Shown in pieces: positions 1 to 9,686 of a stretch of DNA of 21,447 bases (within the stretch, counting starts at the first letter, position 1; every line of letters begins with the position of its first letter). Under the pieces are notes generated by a model. That model was not told the origin of the DNA and searched no databases. It saw nothing but the letters and a program-made list of their open reading frames with translations. Made by a program: the position numbers and the translations under genes. Origin of the DNA: a virus; the IMG/VR virus record IMGVR_UViG_3300035034_001374, positions 1 to 21,447 of that record; one strand, 5' to 3'.

Positions 1-3000
1 ATGGGTCGCTGTAGCCGTAAGGTCCGTAGATTGGGTAGCCGTCAAATGCCCATCCGACCACAGGACTTGCTGTTTCGCTGCCCCACTCATCTAAACCGAT
101 GACACGTGATTCAATAATATTATAACGCAGCAATCCTACATCGTCGCTAGCATCATTTATAACTTCTACATTATCCGAAATTTGTACATTGTCATATGTC
201 CACATATTGTTACGTTGAGTGCTGCTAATGTAGCTTTTTAGTGGCAGACCGTTTACTAGCACCGCTATTGTTTCGTCCACCGGCAATGCTGATTGGTTGC
301 TGCTGTTTACTTCGAGGTCAACACGTTTAATAGCATATGATGTATCCACTTCCGTAATTTCTATGCCGTTTAATTCTGTTCGACCAATTACTGCTACTGT
401 CTCTGCTTCAGGTAGTGCGTGATTTACAATGCCTTGACTTTCAACGTAGACTGATGTGTTAGCATAGCTTACATTTACACCGTCGGTGTTTAGCCAGCTT
501 GTAGTACGGAAGCTGTAAACATCGTCGTGGTTTCCGGTGTCAACATTATCATATGTACGACTAATAGTTGTGCTACCAGTTGAGAATACTTCACTAGGAG
601 GTAGCAGTTCGCCGCTAATAGCGACAGGAATTATTTGACTAAGACCTAATCGACGATACGGGTTGTTAGCTAGGTAGCGATTGTTAACAAAATTTTCTCT
701 TACACCTAGACGTATAATACCTTCCTCAAGATCACTCCACAACATTGTGTTACGTGGGCTATAGTCAATGGAAGTCACTGCTCGGCCAAGTTCGTCGAGC
801 TCAATAATTGCGTAAAACTCGTCCCACCATCCTGGCTGCTCAGTAAAGCCTAGCATTTCCCAAGGATGTGAATGTGGCCGAACTGTGTCATAATAGTAGG
901 TGTACAGTCCACGCCAGTGTCCCGGCAGCTCGCCGTCGGGATAATAGTTCCAAGTAAACGGATCATTTGCGTCATAATATTCGTTTACTACTGCATCGTA
1001 TTTGTTGTCAACTACCCAGTTAGCAAAGTCATGGCGCAACATATCAGTCCATTCGCGGTTGCTGTAACCTGTGCTGCGGAATGCGCCTTCTTTAACATCA
1101 ACTGGGCTGTAGTCTGGCACGCTGTTTGCCTGGCGGAATTCACGCTTAGCTGCGTTAAAAATACGTTTTTCGAATTCTAAATAAATGCTGTCTCGCTCGT
1201 CGCCCCATAGTGGCGTGCGGCTGCCATCGTGCCCCACTAGCACGTCAATAGGAGTGCTGTAAGAAGTGTCTGTAATTATTTCTGGTTGATACAGCGCGGT
1301 TAGACCCATGGTGCTTGTAGTAGGTGGGCACTCTGCGCTGTCGCGATTTTCATCGTAGAATTTAACAACCAGGTCGTCGCTAGTGAATGCGTCAGCAGCT
1401 GGCAACAGATTAATAGTTATTGGGTTAAAGTTTGTAACCTGGTAATCAACATCACTAACTAGCAGACGATTATTTAGGTAAACCAATATGCTGTTTTCGA
1501 TTCGATTTAACTCAACAAATGTATTAAATACGAATTGTGTTTGGTTTAACGCAACGTCGAATCTTTCTGTTGTATAAGTGTCGCCGAACGGAATTACATA
1601 CGTTCTGTTAAAAATCTCGCGACCGACTTTGTAAGCAATAGTGTTACGTAATGCTTGCTCTAATACTTCTTCTGCTGTATAGTTACTTATGTCGTCTGAC
1701 AGGTAAAAATTATTAATTTCGAGACGGACCCGGTTGCGATATTTTGCATACTCTTCGCTCACATAACGCATTGCGTCAATGAGGTTGTGTGGTTGATCAT
1801 CAAGCAAAAACGATCCAAGTAAAATGTCCTGGTTAGTTTGCACAATTTTGTCTGCATGTTTCGGATCGCGCTCAGTACTGTTAAAATTGTTTGCGCCGAA
1901 TCGGTTGCCGCGGAAACTGTCTTGGCTTGCCATGTAATCAGCAAAATGCTCGAGGTATTCTGGCTCGCTGGTGAACTCAACATCTTCGTTACTATAGTTA
2001 CGTGTCCAGCTAAGCGGTAGCTCAAATTTACTGATGCTAGTATCGCTTATTAATCCATTTACACTATTAGCACTTATTTCGATAAAGTCGCCGGACGCAA
2101 AATTTGCATTGTCAAAATCAACAAAACCTTCACGGGTAAATCCGTATGTGAAATCTGTGCGCTGCTCGCCATTAACATGAATTCTTATATCAAATCCACT
2201 TGCTACGCTCGGCTTATTATCCGGCACGCAACCTACAAAGAACGAACGTCGGTTGTTGTCGACGTCTAATTGAGATACAGAATATGTTGTAATAATACGC
2301 TGGTTTGCTTGCTCGTCTACAAACCTCCATACTCCATTAAACTCATTTGTGTCAGTAAATTTGTAATAGTAATAACCGTCGATTGTAAACATGTCGACTG
2401 ACCCAACAGGCGAAAATGCATACGTTTTAGTAAGCTGATAATTTTCAAAAAGTATTTCCGAGCTTGCTTTAAATTGACGGTATACTAAGTCGATTCCTAA
2501 TTCGCTGTCAGTTACTGTTGTCTTAACTGTATCTGCTGTCGGTGCTTCTTTAGCAAAGCCAAATATTTCGTTACCGGCAAACGTGGTCTCTGGATATCTA
2601 GCAGTATCGCCTAGGAAGTTGCCGTCGGTGTCATATAGATTAAATAGCGGTGGCTGATTAATTTGTACTTTTTCTTGTGCCAGAGCCCACTCTAACCCAT
2701 TCCATATATATTCTTTGCCTATGCCAAATTCACCGGACGTAATTTGCACTACCTGGCCAACTGTTGGCATTAGAGGAACGAAACCAGCGTCGCCGTCTCT
2801 GGTGTCACTTGCATTTAACGCCGGGTTAGCTATCCGCTCAACTCGGAGTGTGCCGGCCTGATAGAATCCGCTACCTGAATTTGTTACGTTAATAGCAGTG
2901 ATTCGGCCTGCTACAATTTCTACTTCTGTTTCTACGTCAACACCAAACTCGCTAGTTACACTCACGCTAGTATTTGCTACAGTATATCCATCGCCCGGAT

Positions 3001-5020
3001 CGGTTACGCTAATACTTTCGATGCCGCGTGCCTTGCCCTGGACAGATGATTGCACAGAAGCCGTAGCCGCTGCGTTAGCTCCGTCGCCGATTATAGTAAG
3101 GGTTATAGTGTCATTTACTACAGGAATCGCTGTATATAAAAATTGCGAAATTTCTTTTTCTTCTGCAGGAAAAATAAACGTAGCATTTTGCAGCGGAATA
3201 TTATCTGCTAGTGCAGACACATCCTTACCGTCTACTTCAAGAAAATTAAGGCTGTTAACCGCTAGATTAATAGCGCCAAGACTAGACTTGCCGTGATTAA
3301 ACATCTCAAGGTTTCGATCAAATTCAATGATAGGTCGATTAGCACGAAATTCTCGTCCCGGGATTGGTTGACCTGCTTCAATAAAATTGTCGCGGTGATA
3401 CCAAAAGTTTACACGGCTCCACACGTTACGGTTTGTTGCGCCACGCTCCTGGAGAATGTAATCTGGATTACTTTGTCCAGCAAAGCCGCCCCATGCTAAG
3501 TCACCGGCACCATCGCCGTCGGCGTCCTGATCAAAACCGTTTGCTCCGCCTAGTAGATAAAAGTCATTTAACTGATTCGGGTTTACACCTACACGAACTT
3601 GTGTATTATCTAGTGTTACCGAAGTAGGTGTTATAACATGCATGTCTTCAAAACGAAGCTCAGCATCAAAATCTATTCCTACAAACGACAGCAGTGACGC
3701 ATTAGCAAATTCATCATAATCGATAGTAACAGTTTCTTGCAGTATTACACGTGGGTTGTCTACGTTGTCAATTACCTGCTGCACTTTTCCGTTAAACGAA
3801 AATCCTGTAACAAGCTGGCCTTGCTTGATGCCGCTAATAGAATCTACATATATAGTGTCAGTTACCTCAATGCTACTATCACTTAGTGACAGCATAAATG
3901 CAACGTTAGCAGTTACGTCTACAAGCTGACGATAAACTTCGGCACGTACCTCACCGAAATAATTTTCACCGGGCTCAACTACAGAAACTTCTGTTATTTC
4001 GCCCACAGAAGAAATATTTGCATCAAGCACCGCAAGGTTGCCCACACGGTATGTATCAGCTACATCTCTCAGAACAGTGTATTCATTTATTTCGCTGGTC
4101 TCACGCACACTGTCTACAATATTAAAAAAGTAAACAACATTTTCTTCGATCCCTAATCCTCTATCCTCAACTATAACCTGGTCGGGGTATGCTGCGTGAA
4201 GATTAGCGTCAGTTGAACGGAAGTTGTCATACACAAAAACTTCTGGATTATTGTATCCGATGCCTGTGTTTATAACCTCCACGCTTGTTAAACTAGCTGC
4301 GCTGTATACTACATCACCGCCATCATTGAGAACGTCGTCGTCGTAGTTGTCGCCTTCAAATGTGCTAAACCGTGTGCTAAAATTATCTGCTTGCGGCAGC
4401 AAGAAAATACTTGATCCAACCCCCTCAACAATATATTCAGTTTGCGTTTTGTTTTCTGGGATGACGAATTCACCGCTGAATTTAACTACCATTCCGCTGC
4501 GAAGTACTGTACCGTCAGGTGCTGTATAAAAATCTTTGCCAACAATATCGAGATCGACATCAATTGGATTAGCTAGTGTTCCTTGCAGATTAATAGCATC
4601 AGGGCCTTGCGGCATCCAGTAATACTCTTGATAGTTTATTAACTTGTCGATATTAACAGGAGGCAAATAGGTTGCATAGTTACCACCGAAGATTTTGTTA
4701 TGATTTCTAACATCTACACCTGCAATTTTTAAGCTGTCAATAAACTCATCGTAGAATATAAAATTTTCGCTCTCAGCAGAGTCCGGATTTATTGTGTTAA
4801 CTGTCGGGCTTAGGCCGTAGAAACGCTTAGTGTAGGTTGGCTCCTGGAGGAAATCACCGTTAACAGAATAATCTCTGTTTCGGGGTGAGCCAACAAATCC
4901 CTGAATTTGTTCTGTATTTGATTTACTAAACAGTTGTTCAACTGAATTTTCGAAAAAGTTTTTAATCGCAGTAGTCTGATGTACCGCGGGTAACTTATTG
5001 TAAATCTTCTTGTCTGACAT
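1..5020 (-). CDS. Very large virion structural protein with YHYH-type domain, partial (3' end beyond window)
   Basis: The frame is open from the ATG at 5020 down to base 1, giving about 1,673 residues with no stop, so the C-terminus is missing. The N-terminus begins MSDKKIYNKLPAVHQTTAIK and continues with FFENSVEQLFSKSN, which I recognise as the usual start of very large structural proteins of marine T4-like phages. At least four short beta-type motifs of the form 'V-x-x-x-G-x-G-Y/F' occur near residues 247, 350, 675 and 715. At the window edge, GWAFDGYPIYGPYG (near residue 1660) matches the core of the YHYH domain family. A Trp/His-rich stretch, HPWEMLGF...PGWWDEFY, lies at about residues 1385-1410. 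Thirteen bases separate it from gp6, with AAGGA about 10 bases before the ATG, so it belongs to the gp25-gp6 operon. Its role is inferred to be a virion component, probably baseplate or tail periphery; the exact function is unknown. Confidence 0.88.
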   Translation of the reverse strand, partial: MSDKKIYNKLPAVHQTTAIKNFFENSVEQLFSKSNTEQIQGFVGSPRNRDYSVNGDFLQEPTYTKRFYGLSPTVNTINPDSAESENFIFYDEFIDSLKIAGVDVRNHNKIFGGNYATYLPPVNIDKLINYQEYYWMPQGPDAINLQGTLANPIDVDLDIVGKDFYTAPDGTVLRSGMVVKFSGEFVIPENKTQTEYIVEGVGSSIFLLPQADNFSTRFSTFEGDNYDDDVLNDGGDVVYSAASLTSVEVINTGIGYNNPEVFVYDNFRSTDANLHAAYPDQVIVEDRGLGIEENVVYFFNIVDSVRETSEINEYTVLRDVADTYRVGNLAVLDANISSVGEITEVSVVEPGENYFGEVRAEVYRQLVDVTANVAFMLSLSDSSIEVTDTIYVDSISGIKQGQLVTGFSFNGKVQQVIDNVDNPRVILQETVTIDYDEFANASLLSFVGIDFDAELRFEDMHVITPTSVTLDNTQVRVGVNPNQLNDFYLLGGANGFDQDADGDGAGDLAWGGFAGQSNPDYILQERGATNRNVWSRVNFWYHRDNFIEAGQPIPGREFRANRPIIEFDRNLEMFNHGKSSLGAINLAVNSLNFLEVDGKDVSALADNIPLQNATFIFPAEEKEISQFLYTAIPVVNDTITLTIIGDGANAAATASVQSSVQGKARGIESISVTDPGDGYTVANTSVSVTSEFGVDVETEVEIVAGRITAINVTNSGSGFYQAGTLRVERIANPALNASDTRDGDAGFVPLMPTVGQVVQITSGEFGIGKEYIWNGLEWALAQEKVQINQPPLFNLYDTDGNFLGDTARYPETTFAGNEIFGFAKEAPTADTVKTTVTDSELGIDLVYRQFKASSEILFENYQLTKTYAFSPVGSVDMFTIDGYYYYKFTDTNEFNGVWRFVDEQANQRIITTYSVSQLDVDNNRRSFFVGCVPDNKPSVASGFDIRIHVNGEQRTDFTYGFTREGFVDFDNANFASGDFIEISANSVNGLISDTSISKFELPLSWTRNYSNEDVEFTSEPEYLEHFADYMASQDSFRGNRFGANNFNSTERDPKHADKIVQTNQDILLGSFLLDDQPHNLIDAMRYVSEEYAKYRNRVRLEINNFYLSDDISNYTAEEVLEQALRNTIAYKVGREIFNRTYVIPFGDTYTTERFDVALNQTQFVFNTFVELNRIENSILVYLNNRLLVSDVDYQVTNFNPITINLLPAADAFTSDDLVVKFYDENRDSAECPPTTSTMGLTALYQPEIITDTSYSTPIDVLVGHDGSRTPLWGDERDSIYLEFEKRIFNAAKREFRQANSVPDYSPVDVKEGAFRSTGYSNREWTDMLRHDFANWVVDNKYDAVVNEYYDANDPFTWNYYPDGELPGHWRGLYTYYYDTVRPHSHPWEMLGFTEQPGWWDEFYAIIELDELGRAVTSIDYSPRNTMLWSDLEEGIIRLGVRENFVNNRYLANNPYRRLGLSQIIPVAISGELLPPSEVFSTGSTTISRTYDNVDTGNHDDVYSFRTTSWLNTDGVNVSYANTSVYVESQGIVNHALPEAETVAVIGRTELNGIEITEVDTSYAIKRVDLEVNSSNQSALPVDETIAVLVNGLPLKSYISSTQRNNMWTYDNVQISDNVEVINDASDDVGLLRYNIIESRVIGLDEWGSETASPVVGWAFDGYPIYGPYGYSDP

Positions 5021-5033
5021 TTATGCGTATTCC

Positions 5034-8000
5034 TTAGTTGTCGATGCGTAGAGTTTGATTATCTAGTCGACTGATAATTTCTATATCATTTACGGTAGCT
5101 GTGCTTATAAACAATTCATTCGGATCTGACTTAACTTGAAACAGTTGGCCAAATTTTCCGCTTGTGTTTCGAGGCACAATTACTATACTACCCAACGAAC
5201 TTCCTAATTGTTGGTGTATGTAAGTTGCGAGTTCAGTGAAATAAAATGTCTCACCAAAGTCCCAGTTATTAACGTTAAAATATTCATTTATTGTACTAAT
5301 AATTCTTGTCTTCAATTCATTGTCGCTTATATTATCGCTAAGTTTCACTACTCGAAAATTTGCTTCTGCTTCTGCAGACTGTGTCCCAAATAATAACCTG
5401 AACTTTGCGCTACGGAATGTAAGTGTGTCGCTTGCTGCTTTGTATGTATTTAGTCCCGAAAATTGCGAGCTTAGTTCATTTGAGGTAGGTTCTAGAGGAA
5501 ATTCTATAGACGGGTCTGCTTGCCATCGCTGTACTTCCTCAAAATAATCTGTAGTTAAAATAGTCATTTCTACAATGTTACTAATGCTAGGATCGATGCG
5601 TACATCATTGGGTGCAACGTGTTGCCATCTTATAGTGCCGCTTGTTTGTACTGTAGCTGTAGTGTTTTGTGTTTTGCCTCGACCCGGCTTAACAAAATAA
5701 TCTCGCGATTCCACTACCTGTACATCATCAGGTGATGTACTTAATGGAGTAAGCTGATAGGTTTTATTTGTCTCAAGTACATACCCTATCATGCCAGCAC
5801 TAGATGGAACACGAGCAAGTTCGCTAAGCGATGATAGATTTTTAACAATAATCCATTCAATGCTTGACACTGATACTCGGTCTCTACCGATCGGCGTAAT
5901 ACTGTCGTCTGCTACACTAATATCAAGTGTTTCTTCTGTTCGTACATCGAGCACTCTGCCAAAGAAAGGACGATCGTAAATAAATCCGTCGAGGTCAGTA
6001 AAGAACTCAAAAAGTACTAAATCTCGCTCTCCTACAAATTCAGCAAACTGGCGCGGCCGGTCTGGCACTAGATCGCTATCAGTGTCAAACGGTGCGACTC
6101 GCACTTTTCTCGCATCAGTAAAACCATCTGCTTCGGTATAGACATCAGCAATTTCCCACGTGATTGATTCAGTTAGATTACTACGATTAACAAAATAAGT
6201 AACTACTAATTTGTCGCTGCTAACTTGTCCAGTAACGTCTGTGCTAGAATGGAGCGTTTCGGTTTGTATATTTCTATATTCTAAATTACCTGTTTGTGTA
6301 CTAACATCGTAATCGATTAAAAATAATTTGCCCTCAGCTGATGTATCAATAGTAGATCCGTCGACTCCGTAGCTAACCGGAGACGTACCTACTTCTGCTA
6401 AAAACACAACTTCAGAACCGCTTGCACCATCAATCGGCGTCTGCTTGTATGAAATACTTGCATTTCCGCTGGTGTCTATAATATTCGAGCCGAATGTATT
6501 TGCATTAAATGGTATTCTAATACGCGACGGTAGGAACGTAATAGCGCCAACATTTTCTTGTATCACAACATTTGTTCCTGACGTAATTGATTCGTTAACT
6601 GGCACAAACACATTCAATGGTACAGTTGTTTCGTTTACATAATTGTTATTAGCTGCATTATCTGCTATGCTACCTGTTGATTCTAGTATACCAAAATTGC
6701 TTTGCCATGCAACACTAATATCTCGCCAGCCGGTGTCTCTGGTAACCAATGGTAACGTAATACCAACGCCAGCTGGTGCATGACGTGTGCCAGTTGTTTT
6801 ATTTTCCCACACTGTATTATCCCATTCATACACCTCCACAGTAGAAGGCTTGGTATTAACAGTACTGAATGTAATTAAGTCTTGACTACTTTTATTATTG
6901 CTGCCAACAACCTTAACATTCTTAACATTATAAAACTGGATGTCGTCTTCACTTTGTATCACATAGTCTAGGCTGCGCTGTGTTACATTATATTTAAATG
7001 TAAACTGATTAACGTCTTCTTTCTCAAGCAGCAGGAGCCACGAGCTCGGACCTCGCTGCGATCCATTTATAGCATATGGGCCTGATTTGTCTAATGCATC
7101 ATTTTCTATTACGTACCATGTGTTGGTAAGCAAATCGTATCCTAATCCGAACGTTTCCTTGTCTGAGATCTTTTGCTCGATTAACGTTGCCTCTGGCACT
7201 GTAAATAATTTTCTTAGTGACACAATAGTATCACTAACATACCAACCACCTGGAATTTCTTCACTAAATGCGAATGGGCCGCGAGACGTGTTTACACCTG
7301 CGCTAAGAGCGCCGTTACTAGCTACACTAATAATTCTTGTCCATTTAAATTCTCCAGTGTCGGCTGGATTTGTAAATTTAACTAATGTATTTTCTTTAAA
7401 CTGAGATGTTTTAACCGTGTTGTTTACTAGCACATTTACCGTGCCTGGAGTAGAAAATTCTTCTGTTAAGAATCCTGTCTTGCCTTCGGTTCGTGCCGGC
7501 AATGGATTCCACGTAATATTATCAGTTGGTGTAAACACAAAATTCGACAATGATCCGTTACGAGCTGGATCACGCAAAACGTTGTACATATTATAATATA
7601 CAAAATTGTTAATCTCTCGCTCACGCAGCAAACTTGGCAAAAAGCTAGCAACTACTTCAATTGGTGTTGTGTTGTTGTTCACTATTACCTGATCTGTTTT
7701 TGTATCTATCTCAACATACAGAAATGCATCGTCAGCAAATGTATCAACATTTTGGTATGTACCAGTTGGATCGTTTAGATCAATATAACGACTATGCCCG
7801 GCATGAGTACGGTTAATTGCTGTTAGCTTAGTAATATTACTGCTCTGGCTTTGCGGGAACACGTTATAGTCTTGCGCACTTACCATTCGGTTTTGTGTGT
7901 AGAATACCTGTGGCGCATTATTTTTAATAGAATTAAGACCCTCTGCTGGCAAGCTGTTATTAACAGTGGTCTGGAGGCTAAAGGTTAATGTAAGATCTTG

Positions 8001-9170
8001 CCGACGTCCGTTACGGTCTGCGTAAGGTATAGTGATACTTTTGTTTCGCGCATCTTCTGGCTGAATAGTATAACGCACAGGATCGCTAACTCGATGCCAA
8101 AAACGATAGAGTCCAACAGGCACGTTAGCAAAATTACCATCGCTAAATCTTAAGCGTATACCATCTGCACCTCTGTTCTCGATTGCATATAAATTTCTGT
8201 TGTTTAGCTCTACGCTGTTATAGTTTAGTGTTTCGCCTACTACGTTTGCGACGCGTTCCCAGTTGTTTAGCACTAGCCCGTTTGAATCAATTTCTTGCAA
8301 ATAAACATCGCCTTCGGTAATATTTTCTACTCCTATATTTTCCACGCGGTTTTGTAAGGGTGCTGTATAGTTAAAATCTACTGAATCTAAATTACCTTGC
8401 CTGAAATATACAAAAAAGCCGGTGTCAGGTGAATTAAATCCCTGGCTGTCGTTGCGGTAAATCATGTTGAATAAATTTGTGGTGTCAGGTGTACGTTCAC
8501 TAAACACACCGTTGTCTTTGAACGTTGGGTTTACAACGTTAAATGCTCTCGGCACTCCGTTTACTGTTAGATTAAAATTGTACGCAATCGGTGAGCCGAG
8601 CACAGTATTAAATTGATACAGTTCCGTATTGACGCCGCCAACTGTTCCCTCCTTGATCGGACTAGTAAAACGATTAGTTCGACTCATAGCCGCGTTCATA
8701 ATTAGTATAAACTGCTCGTAACTTTGCGGGTTGTTTACATCGTTCCAGAATACTGTCCGGTTAGACAGTTGGTCGTCTAGGCTATCAGTCAATGACTCGG
8801 TAGTCCTAACGCTAGTTATTTTCATTAGACCGCTAGCTGGAATATTACGCTTGGGATTATAGCCCAGCATACGTGCTAGTTTAAATACACTGTCGCGACG
8901 TTCTGCCGTTTCCAAAAAGTTTTCACGTGTGTTAACATCCATTCGGAACGCAAGATTTTGCGACAGATAGGCAAGCAATTCGATAATAGCTATAAATTCA
9001 CTACTTTCAATATAGTCGTTAAAATTTTCAGGAAAATTAGTTCGCACATAATCAACAAGAGCGCTACGCACACTGTCGAAGTCGTATGCCTGGAAGTTTA
9101 TCTGGCTAAATGCTTTATAAGCAATACGCCAATCTTCCGCAGCAAACAAGCTGGCTTGTCGATTATTCAT
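5034..9170 (-). CDS. 6: Baseplate wedge subunit gp6, enlarged form
   Basis: This 1,378-residue protein matches T4 gp6, the wedge subunit that dimerises to form the inner ring of the baseplate. The N-terminal block at about residues 46-112 has the family signature (FPENFNDYIESSEF, then RENFLETAERRDSVFKLARM and GYNPKRN). The C-terminal block at about residues 1300-1370 has NVNNWDFGETFYFTELATYI and the closing ELFISTATVNDIEI, also typical of gp6. T4 gp6 is 660 residues, so the roughly 700 extra residues lie in the middle. That region is rich in Thr, Asn, Val and Asp and looks like added beta domains. The start is clear: the gp25 stop and this ATG overlap as TAATG, with AAGGAG about 8 bases upstream. 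It should assemble with gp25, gp53 and gp48, all encoded in this window. Confidence 0.95.
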   Translation of the reverse strand: MNNRQASLFAAEDWRIAYKAFSQINFQAYDFDSVRSALVDYVRTNFPENFNDYIESSEFIAIIELLAYLSQNLAFRMDVNTRENFLETAERRDSVFKLARMLGYNPKRNIPASGLMKITSVRTTESLTDSLDDQLSNRTVFWNDVNNPQSYEQFILIMNAAMSRTNRFTSPIKEGTVGGVNTELYQFNTVLGSPIAYNFNLTVNGVPRAFNVVNPTFKDNGVFSERTPDTTNLFNMIYRNDSQGFNSPDTGFFVYFRQGNLDSVDFNYTAPLQNRVENIGVENITEGDVYLQEIDSNGLVLNNWERVANVVGETLNYNSVELNNRNLYAIENRGADGIRLRFSDGNFANVPVGLYRFWHRVSDPVRYTIQPEDARNKSITIPYADRNGRRQDLTLTFSLQTTVNNSLPAEGLNSIKNNAPQVFYTQNRMVSAQDYNVFPQSQSSNITKLTAINRTHAGHSRYIDLNDPTGTYQNVDTFADDAFLYVEIDTKTDQVIVNNNTTPIEVVASFLPSLLREREINNFVYYNMYNVLRDPARNGSLSNFVFTPTDNITWNPLPARTEGKTGFLTEEFSTPGTVNVLVNNTVKTSQFKENTLVKFTNPADTGEFKWTRIISVASNGALSAGVNTSRGPFAFSEEIPGGWYVSDTIVSLRKLFTVPEATLIEQKISDKETFGLGYDLLTNTWYVIENDALDKSGPYAINGSQRGPSSWLLLLEKEDVNQFTFKYNVTQRSLDYVIQSEDDIQFYNVKNVKVVGSNNKSSQDLITFSTVNTKPSTVEVYEWDNTVWENKTTGTRHAPAGVGITLPLVTRDTGWRDISVAWQSNFGILESTGSIADNAANNNYVNETTVPLNVFVPVNESITSGTNVVIQENVGAITFLPSRIRIPFNANTFGSNIIDTSGNASISYKQTPIDGASGSEVVFLAEVGTSPVSYGVDGSTIDTSAEGKLFLIDYDVSTQTGNLEYRNIQTETLHSSTDVTGQVSSDKLVVTYFVNRSNLTESITWEIADVYTEADGFTDARKVRVAPFDTDSDLVPDRPRQFAEFVGERDLVLFEFFTDLDGFIYDRPFFGRVLDVRTEETLDISVADDSITPIGRDRVSVSSIEWIIVKNLSSLSELARVPSSAGMIGYVLETNKTYQLTPLSTSPDDVQVVESRDYFVKPGRGKTQNTTATVQTSGTIRWQHVAPNDVRIDPSISNIVEMTILTTDYFEEVQRWQADPSIEFPLEPTSNELSSQFSGLNTYKAASDTLTFRSAKFRLLFGTQSAEAEANFRVVKLSDNISDNELKTRIISTINEYFNVNNWDFGETFYFTELATYIHQQLGSSLGSIVIVPRNTSGKFGQLFQVKSDPNELFISTATVNDIEIISRLDNQTLRIDN

Positions 9171-9544
9171 TAACTAACTCCTTGGGATATATTTCGTACG
9201 AATTCTAGGTATAATGTATCAGTATCGTTTAACTGTATATACGTAAGATCTACTTCTGCGCGAATAGTATGCTCAGCAACAAGAACGCGTATGTCTCTTA
9301 CCGTAATACGTGGATCACGTGATGCAATACGATTGATGTCTGTTCTTACTGCTTCTTCAAGATCGCTAGTACTCGGGTCCATTAATAAATCCCAAACAAT
9401 GCTGCCGAAATTCGGCCTCATCACTCTTTCGCCTTTACGGGTATAAAATTCATTAAGCAGGTCTCGTTTAACCAAAGCCGAGTCGCTTAACTCGTACGGT
9501 GCGCGTACTTTATTTGCTGTGCTAAATCCTACAAATCGTGTCAT
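9170..9544 (-). CDS. 25: Baseplate wedge subunit gp25
   Basis: About 124 residues, close to T4 gp25 (132). The sequence RDLLNEFYTRKGERVMRPNF followed by GSIVWDLLMDP is the hallmark of the gp25/GPW family, a small wedge protein that contacts the sheath-tube junction and gp6. I chose the ATG at 9544 because MTRFVGFSTANKVRAPY matches the usual family start. An in-frame ATG at 9571 would add nine residues. Neither start has a clear Shine-Dalgarno sequence. A GATAAATA box sits only five bases upstream of the chosen ATG, so the late mRNA may have almost no leader. It overlaps gp6 by one base (TAATG). The opposite-strand gene at 9687-9974 separates it from the upstream baseplate genes, so it probably needs its own promoter. 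Confidence 0.92.
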   Translation of the reverse strand: MTRFVGFSTANKVRAPYELSDSALVKRDLLNEFYTRKGERVMRPNFGSIVWDLLMDPSTSDLEEAVRTDINRIASRDPRITVRDIRVLVAEHTIRAEVDLTYIQLNDTDTLYLEFVRNISQGVS

Positions 9545-9549
9545 AGTGT

Positions 9550-9557
9550 TATTTATC
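9550..9557 (-). promoter_or_regulatory. Candidate T4-type late promoter box for gp25-gp6
   Basis: On the minus strand this reads GATAAATA, one base from the T4 late box TATAAATA. The same 8-mer lies upstream of gp48. It is placed where gp25, gp6 and the giant structural gene need a promoter after the interruption by the plus-strand gene. If transcription starts about six bases past the box, as in T4, the mRNA would begin at or next to the gp25 ATG. The call is inferred from motif and position only. Confidence 0.45.
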
Positions 9558-9589
9558 GTTATTGTTAACATTAGTTTTAACCAGAAAAC

Positions 9590-9617
9590 TTGACACTAGC
9601 GGCAGTACCTGTATAAT
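9590..9617 (+). promoter_or_regulatory. Consensus sigma-70 promoter for the small gene at 9687
   Basis: TTGACA (9590-9595) and TATAAT (9612-9617) are both perfect sigma-70 hexamers, 16 bases apart, with TG directly before the -10. Transcription should start near 9624, leaving a leader of about 60 bases. The leader contains a small GGC-GAAA-GCC hairpin at 9648-9657. This looks like an early-type phage promoter read by the host polymerase. The -35 and -10 arrangement closely resembles the promoter upstream of gene 55 (same spacing, TGTATA[A/C]T). Confidence 0.85.
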
Positions 9618-9686
9618 TAGTAGTAAGCACATAACATTGTGTGAGACGGCGAAAGCCATTTTTAACTCCCAAAGAAGGAAAGCAAA

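Noticed and set aside
872-1180. 102-codon plus-strand frame
   Set aside because: It lies opposite conserved Trp/His-rich sequence of the structural protein; apparent hydrophobic stretches are antisense artefacts.
2898-3499. 132- and 68-codon plus-strand frames
   Set aside because: They lie opposite the giant structural gene and have no ribosome sites or recognisable domains.
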